Shown here: one piece after another, positions 1 through 10,885 of the stretch
How the letters are laid out: each line of letters begins with the position of its first letter
How positions within the stretch are numbered: the first letter of the stretch is position 1
From: Alienimonas californiensis
Lineage (GTDB): Bacteria > Planctomycetota > Planctomycetia > Planctomycetales > Planctomycetaceae
Direction: 5' to 3'
DNA length: 64,000 nt
NCBI RefSeq assembly: GCF_007743815.1
Contig: NZ_CP036265.1
Location: forward strand, 3,552,823 to 3,616,822
Notes under the pieces: generated by a model
The model's input: the letters and a program-made list of their open reading frames with translations, nothing else
The model's database searches: none
What the model was told of the DNA's origin: nothing
Translations under genes and position numbers: made by a program

Positions 1-882
1 CACTTCTTCCTCACGGAACAGCGTGGGGGCGAAACCGGCTTCCAACAGGCTCTGGGGGATGGCGGTGTAGTCCTCCACGCCGGGCTTCAGGGAGACGTTG
101 ATCGTCCCTTCGCCGTCGACCGTAACGGACCGCGCCTCGTCGGCCTGCTCCAGCAGTTGGGCGGCGGCTTCGGTGCGGTCCTTCACGCGGATTTGCAGCG
201 TGATGCTCTCGCGGGCCTTGCGCATCACCTCGCGGACGTCGCCGTCCACCAGCAAGTTGCCTTTCTCGATCATCCCCACCCGCGTGCAGACGTCCGCCAG
301 CTCCGGCAGGATGTGCGAAGAGACGATCACCGTCTTCTTCAGCTCGCCCAACCGGCGGAGCAGCCGGCGAATTTCGATCCGGGCCCGCGGGTCCAAGCCG
401 CTCGCCGGTTCGTCCAGCAACAACACCTCCGGCTCGTGGAGCAGGGTGCGGGCCAGGCCGATCCGCTGCGTCTGGCCGCGGGAGAGCTGGTCGACGTAGG
501 CGTCCCGTTTGAAGGTCATGTCGACCAGTTCGAGGCACTCCTCGCAGCGCTTGCGGCGGGCCGGGCCGTCGATGCGGAAGGCGGCGGCGAAGAACTCCAG
601 GTACTCCGTAACGGTCATGTCCTCGTACACGCCGAAGGCGTCCGGCATGTAGCCGATCAGCCGGCGGACCTCCCGGCTGTTCCCGTAGATGCTTTTCCCG
701 CAGACATAGGCCTCGCCGTAGTCCGGGTCCAGCAGGGTGGCGATCATCCGCATCGTCGTGGTCTTGCCGGACCCGTTGGGGCCGATGAACCCGAACACGT
801 CGCCGGCCGCCAGCGACAAGTCGATCTCGTTCACGGCGATCAGGTCGCCGTAACGCTTCGTGAGTTTTTTGGTCTCGATCAC
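1..882 (-). CDS. ABC transporter ATP-binding protein (3' end outside window)
   Basis: ATPase subunit of an ABC exporter of the ABC-2/gliding type, acting at the inner face of the cytoplasmic membrane. Reading leftward from a GTG at 882, the protein shows Walker A (GPNGSGKTT, residues 34-42), an ABC signature LSRGQ (about 133-137), Walker B followed by a D-loop (LLLDEPASGLD, about residues 153-163) and the switch histidine in VSSH (about 190). The last part visible is the C-terminal accessory region. The frame stays open to base 1, so the stop codon lies outside the window. GTG at 882 is chosen because it precedes the usual beta-strand start IETKKLTKRYGD. The next gene upstream (ending at 953) encodes a large exported protein that probably works with this transporter. 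The substrate cannot be told from the sequence. Confidence 0.93.
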   Translation of the reverse strand, partial: MIETKKLTKRYGDLIAVNEIDLSLAAGDVFGFIGPNGSGKTTTMRMIATLLDPDYGEAYVCGKSIYGNSREVRRLIGYMPDAFGVYEDMTVTEYLEFFAAAFRIDGPARRKRCEECLELVDMTFKRDAYVDQLSRGQTQRIGLARTLLHEPEVLLLDEPASGLDPRARIEIRRLLRRLGELKKTVIVSSHILPELADVCTRVGMIEKGNLLVDGDVREVMRKARESITLQIRVKDRTEAAAQLLEQADEARSVTVDGEGTINVSLKPGVEDYTAIPQSLLEAGFAPTLFREEEV

Positions 883-952
883 CGGGGAACGATCAGCGGG
901 CGGAGTGGAATGCGGGGGGAACGGGCGGACCCGGGATCAATGGACGACGCGG

Positions 953-3265
953 TCAGTCGGCTGCGGGGCCGAGCGGCCGGCGGCGGGGCAGGGCGGGGGC
1001 TTCGGCGTCGGAATCGAGCCGCACCGGACCGACGCTCGGCCCGGCGGGGGCGGCATCGGCGCTGCGCTCCGTCACGGGGAGGACTGCCCTGACGTACGTC
1101 ACCGTCGGCCCATCCGCGGGGAAGGGGTCGCCGAAGGTCACCTCCAGGTCCGTCAGCGGGGCGTCCAGCCGGCCGAACAGCAGCGCCCGCCCGCTGCCGG
1201 CGAGGGCGGAGAGGTCCAGCCCCTCCAACTCGGCGTTGGAAAGCCCCGTAAACGCCGCCCCGCCGGACTGGGCGTACAGCGACAGGGCCGGCAGGATCAC
1301 GCCGAAGTCCCGGCTGCGGGCGGCGTAGCGGGTGTAGACCAGCCGCTGGGTCTCGTCGAATTTCAGCGGGTCGTCGCCCCCGCCGCGCAGCGTCGACGGC
1401 CCCTCGCGGACCTCCCGCACCTGCGTGAGGAACCCCCGCAGGTCCCGCCGCAGCACGCCCGGCCCGTCCGGCCGCCACTCTGCCCCCGACGGCATTGACC
1501 CGTCCTCCCACAACTCCTCAGCGCCCGAATAGGGGTCGCCGGCCCGCTCCGGGTCCGGGCGATAGACGCGGCCGTTATGGATGAGGAAGAAGTCCGACAG
1601 CGCCCCCGGCAGCGTGTGCGAGACCGTGCCGGTGAGGAGCCCGTTCTCGGTGGCCAGTTGCCCCGCGACGGCCCCGTCGCCCGGTCCGGTCCAGTCGAGG
1701 CGAAACCGTTTGGCGGAGCGTTCCGGCAGCGGCACGCCGACGGCTTCCGTCCCCGCGACCGCGTATTCGCCCGGCGTCAGCCCCATGCCGCCGCCGCGGT
1801 AGAGCCCGCCGAACGTCGCGCCCGGCTCCGCGGCGTAGCCCAAGCGGCTCTCGTCGGGCTCCCCGGAGAACCGCTCCGTCGGCGTGACCCGCACGGTCAG
1901 GCGGCCCGCCTCCGGCGCCGGCACGGTCGCCCAGGCGGCGCCGCGGACGCGGTTCGCGGCGACGTCCACGTCCACCAGTTCCAGCCGACGCGGCGTGGCG
2001 TCGGCCTCCGCGGTTCCCCACACGGCCAGCGCCGTCGCCCCGCCGAGCCACAGCGGCAGCGTGACCCACGTCAGCGCCGGGCGGTTCAGCAGGCGATGGA
2101 CGAGCAGATAGTCCAGCGGTCCGACGACGACCAGCAGGACCAGCGCCCAGACGCCCACTGTCCCCGGGGAGGCGCCGGCGGCAACGTCGGCCTCCAGCGC
2201 CTCGTACACTTGGTCGGCCATCTCGCCGGTCGGCGCCCGGTCGCCGGGGCCGGCCCCGCCGGGGGCGGAGCGGGTCAATTCCAGCAGGAAGGAGGGCAGC
2301 CCGCCCCAGCCGCTCAGCGGGGCCTCGTGCAGCGACGCCGCCACGACCGTTGCCCGGCCGAAGCCGATCGGCAGTTCCGCGACCAAGGCCCCGCCGTCGC
2401 CGGTCGCCAGCACGCGGCCGTCCGCGGCCGCGATTTCCGTCGCGTCCAGCGGCCGCACCGCGGCCGGCACCAGTCGGTTGATGACCGCCGCGGTGCCTCG
2501 TCCGCTGCCGGCCTTCGCCAGCCGTTCCAGCGCCGGGCGGGCCGTCAGCGCGACCGGGCCGCCGGGCGTGAGCGGAATCCAGTCCGGCAGTTCCCCGGTC
2601 GCGGACAGACTGACGATCAGGTGCCCCCCGCCGGCGACGTATTTCTGGAGGAACGCGTCGTCGTCCGGCCAGTCGTCGGCGTCGATCAGCAGCGTCCGCA
2701 CCGTGCCCAGGGCGCCGGGGACGCTCGGCAGGTCGTTGGCCTGGGGGAACGCCGCGATCCGCACCGGCCGGCCGGGCCGATCCAACGGGCCAGCTGTATC
2801 CTCCGGGCTCTGCGACAGCGCCGCCGGCAACCGCACCGCCGCCCACAGCCGCTCGTCCGGGGCGAGCACGGTGAAGTCGTCGCCGGGGCGCAACGTGCCG
2901 GTCGTTTCCGGCTCAACCTGCCCTAGGCCGACGTCGCCGGCGGAGAACGTGATCTCGGATTCCGCTCGGCCCGCTTGGATGAGGCACACGCCGTCGACGG
3001 CCTCCACCTGACGTTGCAACCGCAGGCCGTCGCCGTCGGTCACCTCGACCGCGACCGGCATGTAGCTCGGTCCGCCCCGAAACTCGGCCAGGTCGAGCGA
3101 TTCGACCCGCAGCGGAACCCAGGCCCCCGGCCGGACGAAGCCGCCGACGCCGGCGGTGGGCACACGCTGTTCAAAGGGGGCTTGGCCGCGGGCGTCGCTT
3201 GGGCCGAGCGTCGCCACACTAGCGACGAGCAGGGCGGCGATCGGCGGGAGCGGCGGGCGACGCAA
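953..3265 (-). CDS. Large exported/membrane protein partnered with ABC ATPase
   Basis: Unnamed 770-residue protein. It starts at TTG (3265) with a signal-peptide-like stretch (LPPIAALLVASVATLG, residues about 6-21), then an N-terminal beta-rich region and a region reading like a Rossmann/GATase-like fold (RIAAFPQAN...LLIDADDWPDDDAFLQKYVAGGGHLIV). Around residue 370-420 are two hydrophobic segments flanking the motif GPLDYLLVHRLL, which I associate with planctomycete membrane proteins encoded beside ABC-2 transporters. A beta-rich C-terminal half follows. Only about 70 bases separate it from the ABC ATPase, so the two are likely co-transcribed. The role is inferred from context only, as an accessory or extracytoplasmic component of the exporter. 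The TTG start is the least certain part. Confidence 0.8.
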   Translation of the reverse strand: MRRPPLPPIAALLVASVATLGPSDARGQAPFEQRVPTAGVGGFVRPGAWVPLRVESLDLAEFRGGPSYMPVAVEVTDGDGLRLQRQVEAVDGVCLIQAGRAESEITFSAGDVGLGQVEPETTGTLRPGDDFTVLAPDERLWAAVRLPAALSQSPEDTAGPLDRPGRPVRIAAFPQANDLPSVPGALGTVRTLLIDADDWPDDDAFLQKYVAGGGHLIVSLSATGELPDWIPLTPGGPVALTARPALERLAKAGSGRGTAAVINRLVPAAVRPLDATEIAAADGRVLATGDGGALVAELPIGFGRATVVAASLHEAPLSGWGGLPSFLLELTRSAPGGAGPGDRAPTGEMADQVYEALEADVAAGASPGTVGVWALVLLVVVGPLDYLLVHRLLNRPALTWVTLPLWLGGATALAVWGTAEADATPRRLELVDVDVAANRVRGAAWATVPAPEAGRLTVRVTPTERFSGEPDESRLGYAAEPGATFGGLYRGGGMGLTPGEYAVAGTEAVGVPLPERSAKRFRLDWTGPGDGAVAGQLATENGLLTGTVSHTLPGALSDFFLIHNGRVYRPDPERAGDPYSGAEELWEDGSMPSGAEWRPDGPGVLRRDLRGFLTQVREVREGPSTLRGGGDDPLKFDETQRLVYTRYAARSRDFGVILPALSLYAQSGGAAFTGLSNAELEGLDLSALAGSGRALLFGRLDAPLTDLEVTFGDPFPADGPTVTYVRAVLPVTERSADAAPAGPSVGPVRLDSDAEAPALPRRRPLGPAAD

Positions 3266-3385
3266 AGCGGGGCGGTCCGGGGAGGAGCGGGGCGGAAGAA
3301 TACAGGGACGCTACGCCCGCCGACACCGGCCGCGATGGGCACGATTTCACCGCTCCTTCGCTTCGACGCCCGGTTGAGCGATCTG

Positions 3386-4129
3386 TCAGGCCTCGCTGGC
3401 GGCTTCCAGCAGGTCGGCGAGGCCCTCTAGAGCCACCGGCGGGATCGTGTGCGGGCCGGGGAAGGCTTCGAACCGCACCGTGTGTCCGGCGTCGGTCAGC
3501 AGGTCCCGCAACGCCTCGCCGCTCTCGTACGGCAGGATCGGGTCGGCCGTGCCGTGGGACTGGAACACCCGCCGCGACGGACAGGTCGCCGCCCACGCGC
3601 TCCACTCGTCCTCCGCCACAAACGCCCCGCTGAGGATCGCCAGTCCGCCGAGTTCCCCTTCGGTCCGCAGGGCGTAGTCGGTCGTCAGCATCGCCCCCTG
3701 GGAGAAGCCGCCGACGACCAGACTCTCGCTCGGGAGTCCGTCGAGAGTCAGCAGGGAGTCAATCGCGGAGTCCAACTGAGTCCGCAGGGCGTCGATGCCC
3801 TCCGGCCGCTCCCGCCGCAACGCCGCGACCCGCTGTGCCGGCGGTAGGTTCAGGCGGTTCATGTTCAGCATCCACCAGGCCCGGGCGCCGGGCATGCCCA
3901 TCGCCGCCAGATCGTGCGGGGCCGCGGGGAAGTGCACGCGGGCGCGTCCAACCAGCGCCGGGCGTAGGCGGAACAGTTCGGCCGCCAGGCCGACGAGGTC
4001 CGTCCCCGGGGCGCCGAAGCCGTGGCAGAGGAGCAGGGCCGCCTCCACCGGCTCGCCCGCCGGCGGGCCGACGGTGCGGACGGTCAGCCCGGCGTGTTCG
4101 GAGGTGGTCTGGGTCAGGAGGACGTTCAT
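3386..4129 (-). CDS. Alpha/beta hydrolase, phospholipase/carboxylesterase family
   Basis: Serine esterase of the small carboxylesterase/lysophospholipase group, probably cytoplasmic because no signal peptide is seen. The 247-residue protein has the oxyanion-side HGFG motif (36-39), the nucleophile elbow GFSQG with Ser143, the acid in GTADP (Asp196) and the histidine in GPHTIPP (His227), all in the order of an intact catalytic triad. Length agrees with the family (about 210-250). ATG at 4129 fits. It is transcribed toward the ABC-associated gene but 120 bases away from it, so a shared transcript is possible but not clear. The natural substrate (acyl ester or lysophospholipid) cannot be deduced. 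Confidence 0.9.
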   Translation of the reverse strand: MNVLLTQTTSEHAGLTVRTVGPPAGEPVEAALLLCHGFGAPGTDLVGLAAELFRLRPALVGRARVHFPAAPHDLAAMGMPGARAWWMLNMNRLNLPPAQRVAALRRERPEGIDALRTQLDSAIDSLLTLDGLPSESLVVGGFSQGAMLTTDYALRTEGELGGLAILSGAFVAEDEWSAWAATCPSRRVFQSHGTADPILPYESGEALRDLLTDAGHTVRFEAFPGPHTIPPVALEGLADLLEAASEA

Positions 4130-4388
4130 GGGGTCGGTTTGACGACGGGAATGGTGTGTCGTCTCTCTGACGACGATGTGGCGGGGCCGCGACAGATCTG
4201 CGGCCCCATCTCAGTGGGCGATTCGTCACAACTCATTGCAGCGGAGTTGTTTGTGCCGAAAGCGTATGCGCGGGTACGAGATTGGCGACGAACTTCGGTT
4301 GCGAATCGCTCCGCGGGAACACGTTACAGTGTTCGCCTCGGCGCTCCCGCCGCCTTCCCCCTCAATCACCCTCAACGGCCGACGAACG

Positions 4389-5357
4389 ATGCGTCTCCGC
4401 TTGTTTTCCCCGCTCGTGGCGCTCGCCGCGGCGGCCTGCGTCGCGCCGCTCCCCTCCGCTGCGGCCGGGGACGGCGACATTGCGAAGGCGACCCGTCTGG
4501 CCGCCGCGGTGGAGCAGCACGCGCTGGCTGCCGCCCGGTTCGGCTCCTCGGTCCCGCTGCCGGACTACTTCGCCTTCGCCCACACGGCGAACGCGATCGC
4601 CGCCGAAGCCCACGCGGTTGAGGTGAAGCTCGCCGTCGGCGACGTGGCCGGGGCGAAGAACTGCCTGCGTCACATGAAAGGGCTGATTGAATCGCTCGAC
4701 AAGCAGGAAGACCGGCTGACGCGCCGCGGCCCGGCCCGGAGCGCCCGGAAAGCCGCCGACGACTTCGCCGACGACATCGAAGACTGCTTCGAGGATCTGG
4801 AGGACGAGGTCGAAGACCTGCGGGCCGTGCCGATCGTCCTGCATGGCGGCGCCCCGCACCCAGCGCTCATCGGGCGGCCGACGATCGTCCCCGGCCCCGT
4901 CCAGGTCGGGCCGCCGGCGTACCTGTCGCCGCGGAGCGACTCCTACCGTCCCGCTCCGTCGGCCCCGGCGTGGGGCGGCGGGCGCACCGCCCCCGGCACT
5001 CTGCCGCCGGGGTTCGAGTACCAGGGCGAGGGCGAAAACGGCGGCGTCTACATCGGCCCCAGCCGTGAGTCGTTCGGTCCCGGCGCCGGGCCGATCGCTC
5101 CCGCCGGCGGGGCGAACAGCCCCGGCGGGTTGTACGGCGACCAAGTCGCGCCGCGGCCGGTGGACGGCGGCTCGTTCCGCCCCGTGCCCAGCCGCGATTC
5201 CTACCGCCCCGTGCCGAACGCGGCCCCGGCCCCGCCGCGGTACGAGGGGACGATGGACGACGGCTTCGACGGCCCCGCGCTGCCCGGGATGCCGCAGGCG
5301 GGGTTCGATCGCTCCAGCCGTGCCGCCCGCCTGTTCCCGGTGACGATGCTGCGGTGA
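4389..5357 (+). CDS. Exported Pro/Gly-rich protein of unknown function
   Basis: Unrecognised 322-residue protein. I place the start at the ATG at 4389 because it gives a clean signal peptide (basic start, hydrophobic LFSPLVALAAAACVA, Ala-rich cleavage region) while the frame upstream of it is not protein-like. After the signal come about 130 residues of predicted helix containing an acidic run (DDFADDIEDCFEDLEDEVEDL), and then a long low-complexity tail rich in Pro, Gly, Ser and Arg with repeated SRDSYRPVP-like and SRESFGPG-like words. This fits a periplasmic or cell-envelope protein. The gene is divergent from the hydrolase gene at 3386-4129 and followed by a strong inverted repeat. Confidence 0.75.
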   Translation: MRLRLFSPLVALAAAACVAPLPSAAAGDGDIAKATRLAAAVEQHALAAARFGSSVPLPDYFAFAHTANAIAAEAHAVEVKLAVGDVAGAKNCLRHMKGLIESLDKQEDRLTRRGPARSARKAADDFADDIEDCFEDLEDEVEDLRAVPIVLHGGAPHPALIGRPTIVPGPVQVGPPAYLSPRSDSYRPAPSAPAWGGGRTAPGTLPPGFEYQGEGENGGVYIGPSRESFGPGAGPIAPAGGANSPGGLYGDQVAPRPVDGGSFRPVPSRDSYRPVPNAAPAPPRYEGTMDDGFDGPALPGMPQAGFDRSSRAARLFPVTMLR

Positions 5358-5372
5358 GGCCCGAGCGGACCC

Positions 5373-6206
5373 TCACTTTCCAGCGACCCGGACGCTCCCC
5401 GCGTCCGGGTCGCTTTGCGTTCGGACCGTGCCCTCCGCGCGCCGCAATTCGACGAGCCACCGCGGTTCCCGCTGCGGGTCGGCGTGCAGGGCGTCCCACT
5501 CCTCGACGGCGTCGGCTTCCGCCGTCTCGTGGAACGCTCGCATCTGTCGGACGTGCGGGCGGAGCAGCGCCCACACGGCGACGCCCCACGGCGCCAGCAG
5601 TCCGCAGGCGATCCAGACCGTCGTCCCCTGCGGCCACCCCGCCCACCGGGCGATCTGGGCGGCGGCCGGGAACGCGAGCGGGTGGCCGATTAGCAGCGTG
5701 AGGAGGGCGAGCGTCCGGGCGGCCGTCCCCGGCGGGTCGAACAGGATTCGCGGGCGGCCGAACCGCCTCACCGCGCCGCTGACGAGCAGGGCCGCGACCG
5801 ACAGCGCCGGGCCCAGCAGCAGGTACACAGCGTTCCCGGTGAGGATCTGCAGCGCCAGCCCGAACGCCTCGCCGGCCAGCACCACGGCGAAGATCGCCGT
5901 GGGCGAGGGCGCTCCGTCGCTGACCCGCTCCCCCGACCGCAGAGGCCGGTGGGGCGTCTCGCATCGCACCAAGGGCAGGGCGACCCTCCGGCAGAAAGTC
6001 GGCCAGCCAGTCTGGCGGTCCGCTGGCACGCGGGCGCGGTGGTGCCGGATCGTCCGCAGCAACTCCGCGTTATCCACCCGCGACGGGACGACGCGGACGG
6101 TCTCGCCGGGGTGCGTCCAGCGGATCGCGGCGTCCCGGTGCGTGGGCCAGCGGATCCGCTCGACGACCCGCGGGCCGGGCGGCGGCGGGAGCGGGCGGGC
6201 CGGCAT
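5373..6206 (-). CDS. Multi-pass membrane protein of unknown function
   Basis: Unrecognised 277-residue protein. The first 85 residues are basic and Pro-rich without a signal peptide. Four hydrophobic segments follow (about residues 100-120, 122-145, 163-182 and 190-212), and then a hydrophilic tail with acidic and basic residues. The last 12 codons are encoded by one arm of the inverted repeat at 5382-5414, so the C-terminus and the terminator share sequence. The gene converges on the exported-protein gene and diverges from dnaX. No enzymatic motif is visible. Confidence 0.7.
   Translation of the reverse strand: MPARPLPPPPGPRVVERIRWPTHRDAAIRWTHPGETVRVVPSRVDNAELLRTIRHHRARVPADRQTGWPTFCRRVALPLVRCETPHRPLRSGERVSDGAPSPTAIFAVVLAGEAFGLALQILTGNAVYLLLGPALSVAALLVSGAVRRFGRPRILFDPPGTAARTLALLTLLIGHPLAFPAAAQIARWAGWPQGTTVWIACGLLAPWGVAVWALLRPHVRQMRAFHETAEADAVEEWDALHADPQREPRWLVELRRAEGTVRTQSDPDAGSVRVAGK
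5382..5414. terminator. Perfect 14-bp inverted repeat, bidirectional terminator
   Basis: AGCGACCCGGACGC at 5382-5395, a 5-base loop TCCCC, and the exact complement at 5401-5414. It lies 25 bases after the stop of the plus-strand exported protein and within the last codons of the converging minus-strand gene that stops at 5373. The position between convergent genes and the very stable stem support a terminator; the following T-run is weak (TTGCGTT). Confidence 0.7.
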
Positions 6207-6328
6207 GCCATACCGTAACGGAAACGATCCCCGCCCGGTTCACCGTGCGGCCGGGGCGAGTTCGCCTGCCCCGGGGTCGGTCGGGCGACTAGACTGCGAC
6301 TCCGCGTTCGCCCCCGTTTTCTTTCGTT

Positions 6329-8251
6329 ATGGCTGACGACCCGCTGCTCGCCGATCCGCTGCTCGAGGACCCTTCGCACAGGGAGGGGGCCGACGCCCCC
6401 GCGGCGGTCGGCGGAAACGGCCGGGGCGGGGCGAAGCACTACACCGTGCTGGCCCGGCGCTACCGGCCGCAGACCTTCGCCGAGGTCATCGGGCAGGGGC
6501 ATGTCGCCCGGGCGCTGACGAACGCGATCGCCGCTGGGCGGGTGGCCCACGCCTACCTGTTCACCGGCGCCCGAGGGGTGGGGAAGACGTCGACGGCCCG
6601 CATCTTCGCCAAGGCCCTGAACTGCCCGAACGCCCCCAAAGAAGGCCCGAACGCCGGGGTGCCCTGCAATCAGTGCGAGATCTGCGATGCGGTCTCCGAG
6701 GGCAACGACGTCGACGTCCTGGAGATCGACGGCGCCAGCAACAACGGCGTGGACCACATCCGCGACCTCCGCGGCAACGTGACCGTCAAGCCGATGCGGG
6801 CCCGTTATAAGGTCTACATCATCGACGAGGTGCACATGCTGTCGAAGGCGGCGTTCAACGCGTTGCTGAAGACCCTGGAGGAACCGCCCGCCGGGGTGAA
6901 GTTCGTGTTCTGCACCACCGAGCCGAACAAGCTGCCGGACACAATTCTGTCCCGCGTGCAGCGGTTCGACTTCGCCACCGTTCACGTTCAGAACATCATC
7001 CAGCGCCTCGCGGCGATTGCTGAGGCGGAAGGGTACGAGGTCGAACAGCCCGCCCTCGAACTGGTCGCCCGCCGGGCCGCGGGGTCAATGCGGGACTCGC
7101 AGAGCCTGTTCGACCAGTTGCTGAGTTTCGGCGGGGCGAAGATCACTGCGGAGGAGGTGCACCGGCTGTTCGGGACCGCCTCGGACGATCGGCTGGTGGC
7201 GCTGGTCGGCTACTGCGTGAACGGCGACCCGGCCGGGGCGCTGGCGGAACTGGAGGCCGCGATCGGCGACGGGGTGCAGCTCGACGAGCTGATTGATCAA
7301 CTCGTCGGCTACCTGCGGGATCTGATGATCCTTGCCGCCGGGGCCGACGGCGTGCCGCTGCTGGGGGTGAGCGAGGAGTTCCGCTCCGCGCTGTCGGAGC
7401 AGGCGCAGGATTGGGGCGTCCAGACGACGCTTGCGGCGGTGCAGTTGCTGTCCGAGGCGAAGCTCCGCATGCAGCGGGTGACGTTCGGCCGGGCGCTGGC
7501 CGAGGCGGCGCTGGTGCGGGCCGCCACGCTGGGTGATCTGGACGACTTGGCGGGCCTCGCCGAGAGCCTCCGCGGCGGCGGCTCTCCGAGCGGCGCGACG
7601 GCCCCGGCCCGCAACCGTCCTCCCGCCCGCCCGGCCCCGCGAAACAGCCCATCCCCGTCTCGCCAGGAACCCGTCGCGCCGCGGCCCCCCGGGGCCGCGG
7701 CGATACAGGAGGAACGCCCCACGCCGGCGCCCGCCCCGCCGCCGAGGCGGGAAGAACCGCAGGCGGAACGAGCGGAGCCGGACGAACCGGAGGCGCCCGC
7801 GGTCCCGTCGGTCCCCCTCAAGGCGGGCAACGAGGGGCTGTTGCTCAGCCGGTTGAAAGAGCTGATCGGCGCCGGGAACGCCCTGACGGGGGTGCGGGAG
7901 AGTTCCGCCCTAGCAATTCTCGGGCCGGATCGCGTAGAATTGCGGTTCCCGGCCGCTCTGAAGGTCGCCGCCGAACGGTGCGAAGCGAAACGCCCCGCCG
8001 TCGAAGCGGCCCTTCGCACGATCGTCGGGGCTCCCGTCTCCTTCGCTGTCGCCCTCGACGCCGCCCCCGCGAATGGGGCGGCCCGTCAGGAGGCGAAGCC
8101 CGAACGCTCCGCCCGGGACGCCTCCCGGCCCGAACCCGTCAATCCGGACGACATCGCCGACCCCTTCGTACGGCGGGCCGTCGACCTGTTCGAGGCTCGG
8201 CAGGTGACCTCCCAACCGCTGCCGCCGGCCGCCGCGTCCGTTCCGGACTGA
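6329..8251 (+). CDS. dnaX: DNA polymerase III subunit gamma/tau
   Basis: Clamp-loader ATPase of the replicative DNA polymerase III holoenzyme. The 640-residue protein has a 35-residue non-conserved N-terminus, the family start [13 protein letters not shown], Walker A GARGVGKT (80-87), the four zinc-binding cysteines C99, C113, C116 and C119, the Walker B region ([11 protein letters not shown]) and the SRC-like motif LSRVQRFDF. It then runs through the collar domain into a Pro/Arg/Glu-rich linker (about 410-520) and a C-terminal tau-type domain. ATG at 6329 is preceded by no strong ribosome site. It is followed 49 bases later by ybaB/ebfC, the classical bacterial arrangement. Confidence 0.97.
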   Translation: MADDPLLADPLLEDPSHREGADAPAAVGGNGRGGAKHYTVLARRYRPQTFAEVIGQGHVARALTNAIAAGRVAHAYLFTGARGVGKTSTARIFAKALNCPNAPKEGPNAGVPCNQCEICDAVSEGNDVDVLEIDGASNNGVDHIRDLRGNVTVKPMRARYKVYIIDEVHMLSKAAFNALLKTLEEPPAGVKFVFCTTEPNKLPDTILSRVQRFDFATVHVQNIIQRLAAIAEAEGYEVEQPALELVARRAAGSMRDSQSLFDQLLSFGGAKITAEEVHRLFGTASDDRLVALVGYCVNGDPAGALAELEAAIGDGVQLDELIDQLVGYLRDLMILAAGADGVPLLGVSEEFRSALSEQAQDWGVQTTLAAVQLLSEAKLRMQRVTFGRALAEAALVRAATLGDLDDLAGLAESLRGGGSPSGATAPARNRPPARPAPRNSPSPSRQEPVAPRPPGAAAIQEERPTPAPAPPPRREEPQAERAEPDEPEAPAVPSVPLKAGNEGLLLSRLKELIGAGNALTGVRESSALAILGPDRVELRFPAALKVAAERCEAKRPAVEAALRTIVGAPVSFAVALDAAPANGAARQEAKPERSARDASRPEPVNPDDIADPFVRRAVDLFEARQVTSQPLPPAAASVPD

Positions 8252-8300
8252 CCCGTTCGTCGTCCGCCTTCCCCGTCTCGTTCCCGTCACGTCGCTCGCT

Positions 8301-8660
8301 ATGTTCGGTAAACTCGGCGGTTTGGGCAATATGGCCGCCCTCGCCTCGAACTTCGGGGAGATCCAGAAGCGGATCAAAGAGGTGCACCGCAAAACCGGCG
8401 AGATGATCGTCACCGGCAGCGCCGGCGAGGGCGCCGTCGAGGTGGACGTGACCGGCCACGGCGAGATGGTCGCCTGTCGCATCGCCCCGGCGCTGTTGAG
8501 CGGCCCGGAGAACGTCGCCCAGTTGCAGTCGCTGGTGATCGAGGCCTCCAACGACGCCGGCAAGAAAGCCAAAGCCGCCGCCAAGGAGATGATCTCCCGG
8601 GAGGCCGAGGACCTCAACGTGCCCGGTCTGGGCGACATGCTGGCCAAAGTCGGGATGTAG
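8301..8660 (+). CDS. ybaB: YbaB/EbfC family nucleoid-associated protein
   Basis: Small DNA-binding protein of 119 residues, usual length for the family (about 100-115). It begins with the Gly/Met-rich leader MFGKLGGLGNM, continues with the long helix (NFGEIQKRIKEVHRKTGEM), the beta-strand core containing GAVEVDVTGHGEM, and ends with the helix of A/K-rich residues and the LNVPGL motif. Location directly after dnaX is the conserved dnaX-ybaB gene order; recR, which often follows, is absent here and replaced by rpoN. It presumably binds DNA as a dimer and shapes the nucleoid or gene expression. Confidence 0.93.
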   Translation: MFGKLGGLGNMAALASNFGEIQKRIKEVHRKTGEMIVTGSAGEGAVEVDVTGHGEMVACRIAPALLSGPENVAQLQSLVIEASNDAGKKAKAAAKEMISREAEDLNVPGLGDMLAKVGM

Positions 8661-8803
8661 GACCCGTCCCGCCCGACGCCGCGACGGGTTCGACCCCGCG
8701 GTACACTGGACCGTCCGCCGACTCCGGCGGCCGCCGATTCCGGCTCCGCGACGTTCCTTCCCGTCGCCCACCACCTCTCACCGACCCGTCCCCGGGGATC
8801 GCC

Positions 8804-10297
<1,494 letters not shown>

Positions 10298-10421
10298 CCG
10301 GCGGCTCCGTCCTTCGATCGCGTTGGGCGGTTGGAGGAACCGGCCGTGAGGGTCGGCCCGGTGCCGACCGGCCGCGGGACCGGGTAGGTTCGTCGGCTCA
10401 TTCCCCCTGAGAGCCGACGCC

Positions 10422-10805
10422 GTGGTTGATCCGCACCCCCGCGATCCCGCCGCGGATCGCCCCGTCGAGGACAGCCCCGCCGGGGAGCGGTTCCGGCCGC
10501 CCGGTCCGCATCACATCGTCGACCCGGCGAAGGTCTCCCAGACACCGGTCCTCTCGCCGAACGCCCAAGAAGTCTCCGACGCGGAGGCGGAGCTTATGGT
10601 GACCGACGCCGCCGAGGCCGGCCCGGCCTGGGCCAGTTCGCGGCTGATCGCCGGATCGATCGCGATCGTCCTGATGGTCCTCACGCTGGCCCTCGGCGCC
10701 TGGCTGATGGGCTGGCTGACGGAGGAGGGGGACGAGGCGTTGAACCCCACGCTGTTCGTCGCCCCGATCACGGCCCCGACGGACGCCGCGGCACTCCGCG
10801 ACTGA
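10422..10805 (+). CDS. Small single-pass membrane protein
   Basis: Unrecognised 127-residue protein with a GTG start. The first 75 residues are Pro/Asp-rich and hydrophilic, followed by one strong transmembrane helix (LIAGSIAIVLMVLTLALGAWLMGWL, about residues 80-104) and a short tail; by the positive-inside rule the orientation is not clear because both flanks are acidic. It lies 124 bases after rpoN in the same direction. An overlapping minus-strand open frame (10398-10844) is judged a shadow because the hydrophobic helix and the start fit this strand better. Confidence 0.6.
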   Translation: MVDPHPRDPAADRPVEDSPAGERFRPPGPHHIVDPAKVSQTPVLSPNAQEVSDAEAELMVTDAAEAGPAWASSRLIAGSIAIVLMVLTLALGAWLMGWLTEEGDEALNPTLFVAPITAPTDAAALRD

Positions 10806-10885
10806 GAGACCGAACCCCGCGGCGGGGCTCCGTGTCCGTCTCACGAATCGTCTGCGAAGTCGGTTGGCCGATCGCCCGGGAGAAA

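Noticed and set aside
157-1092. Long plus-strand open frame over the ABC transporter gene
   Set aside because: It is the antisense of a gene with all ABC ATPase motifs; GC-rich DNA leaves the opposite frames open.
1577-2926. 449-codon plus-strand frame opposite the exported protein gene
   Set aside because: Composition is Arg/Gln/Gly-rich without motifs or start signals; the minus-strand protein has a signal peptide and membrane helices.
10398-10844. Minus-strand frame over the small membrane protein after rpoN
   Set aside because: The plus-strand frame has a convincing transmembrane helix; this one is Arg/Gly-rich with no features.
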